Assembly (NCBI GenBank): GCA_026397725.1
Contig: JAPLUI010000264.1
Coordinates: 1 to 61,735 of the forward strand
Direction: 5' to 3'
DNA length: 61,735 nt
From: Verrucomicrobiota bacterium
GTDB lineage: Bacteria; Verrucomicrobiota; Verrucomicrobiia; Verrucomicrobiales; Akkermansiaceae
The position numbers and the translations under genes were made by a program. This document shows, one piece after another, positions 37,571-45,472 of this stretch; position 1 is the first letter of the stretch; every line of letters starts with the position of its first letter. The notes under the pieces were generated by a model. It did no database searches. It saw only the letters and a list, made by a program, of their open reading frames with translations, and was not told the origin of the DNA.

Positions 37571-38938
37571 TCAGGCCTCCCTGATCACCAGCGGCTCAAA
37601 CCTGGGTGCCAGGAGGTGATTGATGGCAAAAGCCACCAGATAGGCGCAGGCGCAGATGCCGAACAGGGTGGCGTAACCGGCGGTCTCATTGCCGAGCTTG
37701 GCAAAGCGGTCCAGCATCGAGCCCACGAACACCTGGAAGATCATGCCGCCAATCGCCCCGGCCATGCCGCCGATGCCAATGAGCGTGGCCACCGCCCGCT
37801 TGGGAAACATGTCGGAGACCGTGGTGTAAATGGTGGCCGACCAGGCTTGATGCGCGGAGCCGGCCAGACCTATCAGCATGACCGCCTGCCAATCTCCCAC
37901 TTTGGAGACCAGGATAATGGGCACCACCAGCAGGGCAAAGCACACCATGCCGGTCTTGCGGGCCCGCGACACACTCCAGCCCCGGTTGATCAGGAACCCG
38001 GTCAGCCAGCCGCCGCCGATGCTCAATACCGTGATGATCACATAGATGGTGACGAGGTGAATCCAACTGCTCTTAATGTCCAACCCGCGGGTCTTCTTGA
38101 AGAAGTCCGGCAGCCAGCTCAGGAAAAACCACCACACCGGATCGGTTAGGAACTTGCTGGTGATGAACGACCACGCCTGCCGGTGACCCAACACGCTCTG
38201 CCAGGGCATCGGCCGGCCCGGCGCTTCCGCCGGATCGCTCTGAATGTGGGCCAACTCGGCGGCATTCACCTCGCGCCGCTGTTCCGGGTTGTCGTACTTG
38301 GGAAGCCACAGCAGCAACCACAAAAAACCCGCGATCCCGGCCAGCACAAAAGTCCACTGCCACCCTAACAGATAGGCCAGTGGCGGCACCAGGGCGGGCG
38401 CGAAGATGGCCCCGGCGTTGGTGCCCGCATTGAACAGGCTGGTCGCCAGCGCCCGCTCGCGGCGTGGAAACCATTGGGTCACCGCCTTGATCGCCGCCGG
38501 AAAATTGCCACCCTCGAACAGTCCGAGCAAGACCCGCGCCAGCAGGAATGCCACAAACGCGGCGGGCACCACCAAGGGGGTTTGCGGGTTGGCCAGCCAC
38601 GATAACGACCCCGGCACGGTCAGGTTCATGCCCACCAGCAGGATGATCGGCGCGTGCAGGATGGCGGCCACACTCCAGCCGATGATCGAGATTTGATAGC
38701 CGCGTTTCACCCCAGACCGGTCCACAAAACTTCCAAACCAGAGCAGACCGACGGCATAGGCCCCTTGGAATGCCGAGTTCACCCACCCGTACTGCGTGTT
38801 GGTCCAGCCGATGCTGACATCCAGCATCGGCTTGAGCAGCGAGAGAATCTGCCGGTCGATGTAGTTGATCGTGGTCGCCAAAAACACCAGGGCCAGAATG
38901 AACCAACGATAGCGGGATTCGAGTTGCATGGCGGTCAT
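37571..38938 (-). CDS. MFS transporter of the anion:cation symporter (ExuT-like) family
   Basis: A 455-residue inner-membrane protein with twelve hydrophobic segments. The ACS-family opening reads RWFILALVFLATTINYIDRQ. LLARVLLGLFEGGNFPAAIK and FPRRERALATSLFNAGTNAG are typical of hexuronate and related sugar-acid symporters. WWFFLSWLPDFFKKTRGLD is typical of the second half. It probably imports sugar acids such as hexuronates released from acidic polysaccharides. Immediately upstream of the GH106 gene on the same strand. Confidence 0.92.
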   Translation of the reverse strand: MTAMQLESRYRWFILALVFLATTINYIDRQILSLLKPMLDVSIGWTNTQYGWVNSAFQGAYAVGLLWFGSFVDRSGVKRGYQISIIGWSVAAILHAPIILLVGMNLTVPGSLSWLANPQTPLVVPAAFVAFLLARVLLGLFEGGNFPAAIKAVTQWFPRRERALATSLFNAGTNAGAIFAPALVPPLAYLLGWQWTFVLAGIAGFLWLLLWLPKYDNPEQRREVNAAELAHIQSDPAEAPGRPMPWQSVLGHRQAWSFITSKFLTDPVWWFFLSWLPDFFKKTRGLDIKSSWIHLVTIYVIITVLSIGGGWLTGFLINRGWSVSRARKTGMVCFALLVVPIILVSKVGDWQAVMLIGLAGSAHQAWSATIYTTVSDMFPKRAVATLIGIGGMAGAIGGMIFQVFVGSMLDRFAKLGNETAGYATLFGICACAYLVAFAINHLLAPRFEPLVIREA

Positions 38939-39133
38939 GGGTGGCGGCGATGCTGAACCCGGCGCAGCGCAAACTCAAGCAGATTGCCCAAAATCGGCAC
39001 CTTCCGCCAGCGCCCCCCAATCCCGCGGCGCAGCGGCGGGATGCACCGGCATCCGCGCCTGTTAGGAAAGCCGGGCGTCCCCGCCCATGGGCCGGTTCGC
39101 ATAGTGCTGGAGGACCGCCGTCTCGGCTGTCAG

Positions 39134-39160
39134 GGAAGACGTGCGTCCCGCATGTCTTCC
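39134..39160. repeat. Hairpin in the 38.9-39.3 kb gap
   Basis: GGAAGACGTGC pairs with GCATGTCTTCC (one G-T pair) around GTCCC, an 11-bp stem. The surrounding 38939-39339 holds this hairpin and dispersed repeat A, and no gene. No T-run follows on either strand. Confidence 0.8.
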
Positions 39161-39193
39161 TGGCTCGCGACATGCCAAGCAGCGCCCATCACA

Positions 39194-39278
39194 CGCTGAG
39201 GAGCCGTAAATCAACAAACATGGCGTTAGAAGTCTGATCATTCAGAAATTGGGTAAAATGATGAAGGGCAAATGATGA
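39194..39278. repeat. Dispersed repeat A, copy 2
   Basis: The second copy of the element at 1305-1390, differing at about nine positions including a one-base deletion in GGGCAAATGATG. Unlike copy 1 it is not followed by the 36-bp tandem repeat or the opposite inverted arm. On the minus strand it again encodes M-F-x-x-L-R-L-L-S, then meets a stop after one more codon. Confidence 0.8.
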
Positions 39279-39339
39279 ACGTGGCGGGCAGATGGATTTT
39301 TTTTGGCAGCGTTTTTTCCGGATCGGCTTAAGGTCAGTC

Positions 39340-40137
39340 ATGTTCCTCGTGGATTTGACTTTTTGCGGCGACCTGCCGGGCTTTCTGCGGCGTTCGTTGC
39401 GCGGGACGGCCACCGTCCGGCGGGCGCTGGGTGAGAAAACCGCCGTCAAGGACGTCATCGAAGCCTGCGGCGTGCCGCATGTGGAAGTGGATTTGATCGT
39501 CGCGTTGGACGCCACGGGCACCGCCGGGCGGGCGCTGGAATTTGCCTTCCCGGTGGACGCGCCGGTGACGCTGGCGATTTTCCCGGTGCCCGCGCCGCCG
39601 GACTTGCTGCCCGGTGCGCCGCGCCTGCAACCGCGCGGGTGTGCCCGCTTCATCGCCGACGGTCATCTCGGCACGCTCACCCGGCATCTGCGCCTGCTCG
39701 GTCTCGACACCGCCTACGAACGCGACGCCGATGACCCGAGGCTGTTAGAAATCATGACACAGGAACACCGGACCTTGCTCACGCGAGACCGGCGCTTGCT
39801 GATGCATGCGATCGTGCATCACGGCTATTGTCCGCGCTCCCACGATCCGGAGGAACAGGCACGCGAGGTGTTGCGACGCTTTGAGCTGATGTCCCAGCCG
39901 CCACGGTTCGCCCCTTGGAGCCGTTGTTTGCGCTGCAACGGGCTCCTCCGGAGCGTGCCCAGGCAGGCGGTGATCGAGGCTCTCGCCCAGGAGCCGCGCA
40001 CGCTGCGTTACTACGGGGATTTCCGCCGCTGCACCGAGTGCGGGCGGATCTACTGGCACGGCTCGCATGCCGGACAACTCAGTGCCCGCCTGGCCCGGAT
40101 GCAATGCCTGCCGACCGGGACCAGAGACCGGAAGTGA
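39340..40137 (+). CDS. Mut7-C RNase-domain protein with N-terminal ubiquitin-like domain
   Basis: About 265 residues from the ATG at 39340 (MFLVDLTFCGDL); an earlier ATG at 39292 is possible. The first 85 residues resemble the Mut7-C ubiquitin-like domain (FLRRSLRGTATVRRALGEKT, ACGVPHVEVDLI). The Mut7-C PIN-like RNase part has RFIADGHLGTLTRHLRLLGL, the acidic TAYERDADD and LLTRDRRLL, and a zinc ribbon CLRCNGLL with CTECGRIYW. It is thought to be a nuclease of unknown target. It ends 80 bp before ftsK on the same strand. Confidence 0.88.
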   Translation: MFLVDLTFCGDLPGFLRRSLRGTATVRRALGEKTAVKDVIEACGVPHVEVDLIVALDATGTAGRALEFAFPVDAPVTLAIFPVPAPPDLLPGAPRLQPRGCARFIADGHLGTLTRHLRLLGLDTAYERDADDPRLLEIMTQEHRTLLTRDRRLLMHAIVHHGYCPRSHDPEEQAREVLRRFELMSQPPRFAPWSRCLRCNGLLRSVPRQAVIEALAQEPRTLRYYGDFRRCTECGRIYWHGSHAGQLSARLARMQCLPTGTRDRK

Positions 40138-40217
40138 TTTGCCATCCTTGATTTTCCCGCCCGGAAAACTATCTTGCATCCCGAGAAAAATCCGCCATAC
40201 TGCCGGGGAAGCGAGCC

Positions 40218-42662
40218 ATGGGAATCAGGGACAATAAGAAACGGGGCGAGCCGCCGGAGGCTGGGAGCTGGTCCAATGAGATCATCGGGATCATTCTCAT
40301 GGCGGTGGGTCTGGTGCTGCTGCTGTCGCTGATTTCCTACAGTCCCGCGGATCTGCCGCGCTGGTGGTGGTTTGAGCCGTTTGCCGACAAGTCGGGCAAA
40401 ACGGGTGGCAATTTCATCGGGCCGCTGGGCGAGGTGCTCGGGTTTGGACAGATTTTGCTGTTTGGGGCGGCGGCGTGGTTGATTCCGGTGGGCTTGATTT
40501 GGTTTGGAGTGGTGAAAGTGGTGTTTGATGGGCGCCTGTGGCCGCGCTTGTTGCTAGGCTTCGCCGTGTTGCTGGTGACCGGTGCCTGTTGGCTGCATGC
40601 TGCGGACTTTTTTTTCACGGAGTGGGCATTGCGTTGCCAGGTGCGCGGTGCCGGCGGGGTGCTCGGCAGCGGCTTGTGCGACTTGCTGACCCAAGGGATC
40701 GGCCGGGCCGGCACGCTGCTGCTCAGCGGTGCGGCTTATCTCATTGCGCTGATCCTGCTGACCGGCCAAACGCCGGTGAGGTTTACGCAAGCCTGCTACC
40801 GCCTGAGCCGACGGAAATTCCTCGACTGGCGGGCCGGACGCAGCGAGTCGGGGCGCCTGGCCGCACGCGAGGCCACCATGCTCGCCGAGCGCGAACGCCA
40901 GCGCGAGCAGCGCCGCAAGGACCGCGATGCCACCAGCCGGGCCGTCGCCGCCAAAGCCGCCGCCGAGGACGACCTGCAAACCCTCCTGCCGCTGCGCGAA
41001 ATCCCGCCACCCCAAATCATCGATGCTTCACAACGTCGCACTTCAGATGCCGCCACCGCAGGTGCCAGACCCTTCGAGCGCAAGAAACCCGGCCACCAGT
41101 CGCTCTCCATCACCGGCTTTGAGGACTACGAGTTGCCGGGCTTCAACCTGCTCGACGCGGATGAATCCGAGGAAGCGCCGGAGGCCAATCGTGCCGAACT
41201 GCTCTCGACCCAGCAAACCATCATCGAGACGCTCAGGGCCTTCAGCATCGAAGTGACGGCGGGTGACATCACCCGCGGCCCCACCATCACCCGCTACGAG
41301 ATCTATCCGTCCACCGGACTGCGCGTTTCCCGCATTTCCCAGCTTGAGGCGGACATCGCCCGCGCCACTTGCGCCGAGCGCATCAACATCCTCGCCCCGA
41401 TTCCCGGCAAGGACACCGTGGGCATCGAGCTGGCCAATTCCCAGAAGGTCGCCGTGCCCTTGCACGAACTCCTCCACGACCCCGAGTTCCGCTCCGCCAA
41501 GAAAAAAATCCCGCTCGCGCTGGGCAAGGACGTCTATGGCAAGACCGTCATCGGCGATCTGGCCGCCATGCCGCATCTGCTGGTGGCTGGCGCCACCGGC
41601 TCCGGCAAGTCGGTTTGCATCAACTCAATCATCGCCTCGATTCTCTTCAAGTTCGGCCCGGACGAACTCCGCTTCATCATGGTCGATCCCAAGGTGGTGG
41701 AAATGCAGATGTATAACAAGCTGCCACACATGGTCGTGCCGGTCGTCACCGATCCGAAGAAAACCGTGGCCGCCCTCAAGTGGGTGGTCAATGAGATGGA
41801 AAAACGCTACCGCATCTTCGCCAAGGAAGGGGTGCGCAACTTCGATGGCTTCAACAACCGCCCGCGACCCCCGAAAATCGATGCGGTGCCACCGGCAGCA
41901 CCCGAGCCGCTCGTCGATGATGAGGCCATCGAAGCCATCGCCCGCGCCTTGGAAGCCGGCGAACTCGGCGAGGAGGAGGATCTCGAGGATCTCATTCCCG
42001 ATGACGATCAAATCCCGGACCGCCTCCCCTACATCGTCGTCTTGATCGATGAGTTGGCCGACCTCATGCAGACGGCACCCGCCGATGTGGAAATGTGCAT
42101 CGCCCGCATCGCCCAAAAAGCCCGCGCCGCCGGCATCCACCTCATCATCGCCACCCAGACGCCGCGGGCCGATGTGGTCACCGGCATCATCAAGGCCAAC
42201 ATCCCCTGCCGCATCGCCTTCCAAGTCTCCTCCGCGCTGGATTCCCGCGTCATTCTCGACACCAAGGGTGCCGACAAACTCGTCGGCAAAGGCGACATGC
42301 TCTATCTGCCGCCCGGTTCCGCCAAGCTCGAGCGGGCCCAGGGTGCCTTCCTTTCGGATGCCGAGGTCGAGCGCATCGTCGATCACTGCGCCAAGCAGGG
42401 TGCGCCCAAATATGAAACCGACATCCAGTCCTCCATCAACGAGGACGGCGATGATGACGAGGATGTTTCCGAGGCCGACGAGGAACTCATCATGAAGTGC
42501 ATCGAAGTGGTGCGGCAGGAGCACAAAGCCAGCACCTCGCTGCTCCAGCGCCGCCTCCGCCTCGGCTACACCCGCGCCGCCCGCATGGTCGATATTCTCG
42601 AACAACGCGGCATCGTCGGCCCCGGTGAGGGTGCCAAGGCCCGCGAAGTCTTCATCAAATAA
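40218..42662 (+). CDS. ftsK: DNA translocase FtsK/SpoIIIE
   Basis: An 814-residue membrane-anchored DNA pump for chromosome segregation at the septum. Four hydrophobic segments lie in residues 22-190. A basic, Arg-rich linker follows (REATMLAERERQREQRRKDR). The motor has Walker A VAGATGSGKSVCINS near residue 458 and Walker B IVVLIDELADLM. Between them sits an acidic insertion (ELGEEEDLEDLIPDDDQ). The C-terminal gamma winged helix (STSLLQRRLRLGYTRAARMV) would read polar KOPS-type sequences. All core elements are intact. The short linker is less than half that of E. coli FtsK. Confidence 0.96.
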   Translation: MGIRDNKKRGEPPEAGSWSNEIIGIILMAVGLVLLLSLISYSPADLPRWWWFEPFADKSGKTGGNFIGPLGEVLGFGQILLFGAAAWLIPVGLIWFGVVKVVFDGRLWPRLLLGFAVLLVTGACWLHAADFFFTEWALRCQVRGAGGVLGSGLCDLLTQGIGRAGTLLLSGAAYLIALILLTGQTPVRFTQACYRLSRRKFLDWRAGRSESGRLAAREATMLAERERQREQRRKDRDATSRAVAAKAAAEDDLQTLLPLREIPPPQIIDASQRRTSDAATAGARPFERKKPGHQSLSITGFEDYELPGFNLLDADESEEAPEANRAELLSTQQTIIETLRAFSIEVTAGDITRGPTITRYEIYPSTGLRVSRISQLEADIARATCAERINILAPIPGKDTVGIELANSQKVAVPLHELLHDPEFRSAKKKIPLALGKDVYGKTVIGDLAAMPHLLVAGATGSGKSVCINSIIASILFKFGPDELRFIMVDPKVVEMQMYNKLPHMVVPVVTDPKKTVAALKWVVNEMEKRYRIFAKEGVRNFDGFNNRPRPPKIDAVPPAAPEPLVDDEAIEAIARALEAGELGEEEDLEDLIPDDDQIPDRLPYIVVLIDELADLMQTAPADVEMCIARIAQKARAAGIHLIIATQTPRADVVTGIIKANIPCRIAFQVSSALDSRVILDTKGADKLVGKGDMLYLPPGSAKLERAQGAFLSDAEVERIVDHCAKQGAPKYETDIQSSINEDGDDDEDVSEADEELIMKCIEVVRQEHKASTSLLQRRLRLGYTRAARMVDILEQRGIVGPGEGAKAREVFIK

Positions 42663-42727
42663 GGCTGCCAGCCACACCCAACCAAAACGCCAACCAAAAA
42701 AAAATCAGCGGATATTTCACTTTCCGA

Positions 42728-42756
42728 TTGTCAAACTCCGTGCGGCGTGCCTAAAT
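42728..42756 (+). promoter_or_regulatory. Candidate promoter of tRNA-Phe
   Basis: TTGTCA at 42728-42733, a 17-bp spacer, then CTAAAT at 42751-42756, 30 bp before the tRNA. The -35 is near consensus; the -10 is weak. Confidence 0.4.
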
Positions 42757-42786
42757 CCCCGCCCGCCCGCAAGGGTGGCATGGCAT

Positions 42787-42859
42787 GGCCCGATAGCTCA
42801 GTTGGTAGAGCAGCGGATTGAAAATTCGCGTGTCGATGGTTCAAATCCGTCTCGGGCCA
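42787..42859 (+). tRNA. tRNA-Phe (GAA)
   Basis: A full cloverleaf: acceptor GGCCCGA with TCGGGCC, D-stem GCTC/GAGC, anticodon stem GCGGA/TTCGC around loop TTGAAAA (anticodon GAA), variable GTGTC, T-stem GATGG/CCGTC with loop TTCAAAT, discriminator A. The 3' CCA is not encoded. Confidence 0.97.
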
Positions 42860-42991
42860 CCTCTGCAAGCCCTTGCAGTGAGGCGGCCTTGCGCTTTCCA
42901 TGCGCTGCCGGTTGGGCCCTGCTTTTCCCGAGCTTGCGAATTTTGTTTGAATAATCGGCAGCCCCGTGCATCCTACCCGCGTCCGGCAAAA

Positions 42992-43346
42992 GGGGGCGTT
43001 CTGGTTTCGACGGGATGTCTGATGCGCTGGTTGCACGTGGAGGTTGAACGGCTGGCCTCCTGAAAAGCCGCTCAAAACAAACAAATGCAAACTCTAACGA
43101 GCTCGCACTGGCTGCTTAATTGACAGTCACGTCTGAACCCCGACGCCTACTGAGGGGGATGACGACACTTTAGCAGGCTGGGCTTGAAGCCGGGTGACCG
43201 GGCCTCTCGCCGAGATCCAACAGGTCCCTAGGATGCTCAACGCCGCATGAGGGCCCAGCGCATCCGAAATCCCAGACCTCGTGCTAAACGTGTAGATACC
43301 GGTGTTGATGGCGTTTCGGACAGGGGTTCGACTCCCCTCGCCTCCA
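42992..43346 (+). ncRNA. ssrA: tmRNA
   Basis: The one-piece transfer-messenger RNA that rescues stalled ribosomes. The 5' end GGGGGCG TTCTGGTTTCGAC pairs with the 3' CGCCTCC plus discriminator A, and the T-arm GGGGTTCGACTCCCC is present. The resume codon GCA at 43087 opens the tag ANSNELALAA, stop TAA at 43117-43119. LALAA-type ends are degrons for ClpXP-like proteases. AATAAT at 42950-42955 may be the -10 of its promoter. Located 132 bp after tRNA-Phe. The tag codons TCT AAC include the CTAAC pentamer discussed in the findings. Confidence 0.97.
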
Positions 43347-43784
43347 CTGCCTTTTGTTCCAATGAGTTGCAAAACTCAAACGCCCTCCAGTCACAGCCGT
43401 GGTCACCGCCCGGTGTGTCGGGGTTTCAGCGGAAATCACCGACGGGCATGGGTGCTTCACGCGTCCGGCTCTCCTGGGCAGCGGGTGAGCCGGGAAATTC
43501 AGCAGGGCCTTGGAAACTCATCTTCGTTACTTGCCCATCAGCGAGCCTGAGGGGGATATTGGAGCGTGGGAACATGGCTCGCAGCCTGTCACGCCTCCAA
43601 GTGCGGACGTGGTGGCTCGGCGACGGAGCGGGCCCTCGGTTTGACAGGTAATCTCCTCCACGCCACCCATCCCTGTGATGAGCTTTTCCAAGCCCACGGC
43701 CAGCGCCCGCTCGACGGCAGCGGGTGACATGGGTTGGATGTTCATGGATTGCGGCGTGTTCACGTTTGCGTGAACATGGTAAGC
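43347..43784. other. Gene-poor interval after tmRNA
   Basis: About 440 bp with no accepted gene. A 78-residue minus frame (43527-43763) begins plausibly (MNIQPMSPAAVERALAVGLE) but then becomes Cys/Arg/Thr-rich without family signs. A hairpin GTTCACG-TTTG-CGTGAAC lies at 43758-43775, 10 bp past the stop of the four-helix-bundle gene. Confidence 0.5.
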
Positions 43785-44576
43785 CTATTTTCCGGATTTC
43801 TTCCAGCCTTCAGGGGGGCCTGGAGCTGGCGGGACGGGTTTGACGGACGGAACGGACGGAACGGACGGAACGGACGGAACGGACGGAACGGATTTGGTGG
43901 CGGGGTGGGGTGGTTTGCCGGTGCGGGCGCGGTAGAGGCGTTCGGAGAAGCCGCCGCCGGCTTCGAAGTCGCGGGCCTGCCGGTCCAACAGGCGCTCGGT
44001 GAGCCAGTGGGCTTGGGTGGCGAGGATCGCGCCGAGGTTGGCGGCGCGTTCCTCGGTTGGCTCTGCCGCACCGGATTGGTTGACCCAGGCGGCGGCGTCC
44101 TCCAGGGTTTTGGGGTGCAGGTTGCGGGCTTCGGCGAAGACGGGTTGGTCTTCCTGCCATAGGCGCAGGCCGTGGCGGGCAAGGTGTTTGAGATAGTCCT
44201 TGCGGGCCTCGTCCAGACTGGAGCGGGCCACATTGGTCAGGTTCATTTCCAGTTTCTTGCTGGTGGCGCTGTCCTCGCTGCCCTCCGCGATGTTCTGATA
44301 GCCGCTGCGTGCCGCCTGGACCATCTGATCGTGATGGCGGTCGGACTTCGGCACATAGCGGGCGCAAAAGCGGCAAGTGAAGTCATACAGCAGTTCCGCC
44401 ACTTGATACGCTTTGAGATTCCGGTAGCCACTGTGCTGCCCATACACCCGCGCTGCCGCCGGCGAGGACATCGCCCGCCCCTGCCCCGGTCCCCCGTCGG
44501 TCGGTCCGTCCGGTCGGCCCGGTCGGCCCGGTCGGCCCGGTCCGTTTGGTCCGTTTGGTCCGTTTCTTGCGTTCAT
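43785..44576 (-). CDS. Four-helix-bundle (23S rRNA IVP/Avd-like) protein with repeat-built tails
   Basis: Up to 263 residues from 44576; an internal ATG at 44471 (MSSPAAARVYGQ) would remove the low-complexity front. The core (about 48-150) matches the four-helix-bundle family of 23S intervening-sequence proteins and retroelement accessory proteins (Avd): YRNLKAYQVAELLYDFTCRF, ARSGYQNIAEGSEDSATSKK, EARKDYLKHLARH. Both ends are minisatellite-encoded: GPNGPNGPGRPGRPGRP at the N-terminus and PSVPSVPSVPSVPSV near the C-terminus. No reverse transcriptase is in the window. Function unknown; nucleic-acid binding is plausible from basic members of the family. Confidence 0.8.
   Translation of the reverse strand: MNARNGPNGPNGPGRPGRPGRPDGPTDGGPGQGRAMSSPAAARVYGQHSGYRNLKAYQVAELLYDFTCRFCARYVPKSDRHHDQMVQAARSGYQNIAEGSEDSATSKKLEMNLTNVARSSLDEARKDYLKHLARHGLRLWQEDQPVFAEARNLHPKTLEDAAAWVNQSGAAEPTEERAANLGAILATQAHWLTERLLDRQARDFEAGGGFSERLYRARTGKPPHPATKSVPSVPSVPSVPSVPSVKPVPPAPGPPEGWKKSGK
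43842..43892. repeat. 9-bp minisatellite inside the gene's 3' end
   Basis: Six units of AACGGACGG type, read on the minus strand as repeated Pro-Ser-Val. Period of nine keeps the frame. Confidence 0.95.
44511..44574. repeat. 9-bp minisatellite at the gene's 5' end
   Basis: Units of CGGTCGGCC (three) and GGTCCGTTT (three), read on the minus strand as Gly-Arg-Pro and Gly-Pro-Asn triplets right after the first ATG. Confidence 0.95.
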
Positions 44577-44801
44577 ACGGCATGATTCATTTCAGGTTCA
44601 CTCCACCATACCAGGTGGAAACCGAATGTCCAGCCCCTCCACCGAAAGCTTGCTGGAAATCAGGCGGGGGAGAAGCAGATCACGGGTCGCAATCAGATAC
44701 TCATTCGACTTCCTTAGTCTTTGGTCATGAGCCTGTTCTTACTTTCATGTGAGTGGCTGGTTGACGCCTTGGATCTTACCGGTCAGCGAGAGTGGCACGG
44801 A

Positions 44802-45386
44802 TCATGGCAAGCCGCCGCCGTGGCTGACGCCCTCGTAAAGCTCGGCAAGGGGCAATTCGGCCTCGATTTCGGGCAAGGCAATGACGGCTTCGATTCCTGC
44901 ATGGTCCGCTGCGACAAAGCCACCTTGCGGCTGGCGGCGGTAGGCCGTCACCCGCAGCCTATCCGGTTCAACCAGCAGCAGCACTTTGAGTGACGGGATC
45001 GCCAGATAGGCACTGCGTTTTTCCCCGAGATCGGTGCGGCGGGTCGATTCGCTCAAGACCTCGATGATCAGGACGGGATGCTCCTGAAATCGCTCGTTGC
45101 CGGGATTCCGGCTGCAGACCACCTGCACGTCCGGGTAGTAGAAGCGGGTGTGTTCAGGCAACTCGATCCGCACTTTGCTGTCGCTGCCAAAGGGACGGCA
45201 CGGCTTGCCGCGAAGACGTGAGCCCAAGGCGACCACGCCGTTGGCGGCCACAGCGGCATGGTCGTTGGTGCCGCCGTCCATCGCGTGGATCGTGCCGCCA
45301 AGGTACTCGTGCTTGGTTTCGGCAAGTTCTTCTCCGGTCAGATAGTCCTCGACGGAAATGAATGCAGGCTTGTTGAGCGCGGTCAC
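44802..45386 (-). CDS. Uma2-family (DUF820) endonuclease-like protein
   Basis: A 194-residue PD-(D/E)xK-fold protein. Family motifs: SVEDYLTGEELAETKHEYLG, the metal-binding Asp in YYPDVQVVC, and LIIEVLSESTRRTDLGEKRS with the E-x-L element, then the Lys-containing strand LLLVEPDRL. Uma2 proteins are common, often multicopy, in cyanobacteria, planctomycetes and verrucomicrobia and are frequently mobile, but their role is unknown. The 44577-44801 gap holds nothing I can support. Confidence 0.88.
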   Translation of the reverse strand: MTALNKPAFISVEDYLTGEELAETKHEYLGGTIHAMDGGTNDHAAVAANGVVALGSRLRGKPCRPFGSDSKVRIELPEHTRFYYPDVQVVCSRNPGNERFQEHPVLIIEVLSESTRRTDLGEKRSAYLAIPSLKVLLLVEPDRLRVTAYRRQPQGGFVAADHAGIEAVIALPEIEAELPLAELYEGVSHGGGLP

Positions 45387-45472
45387 GACTCGAGTTTAGA
45401 CGGGTCGGGAGAAGTCCGCAAGTCAAAGGACACGGCCGCCTGAGAAGCCATCAGCCAGCCGTGTCACAAACC

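Noticed and set aside
38073..39173. 366-codon minus frame overlapping the transporter
   Set aside because: Second frame of the same strand as the MFS gene with no membrane pattern.
43127..43651. Open frames within and just after tmRNA
   Set aside because: The RNA gene explains 42992-43346; the frames have no protein features.
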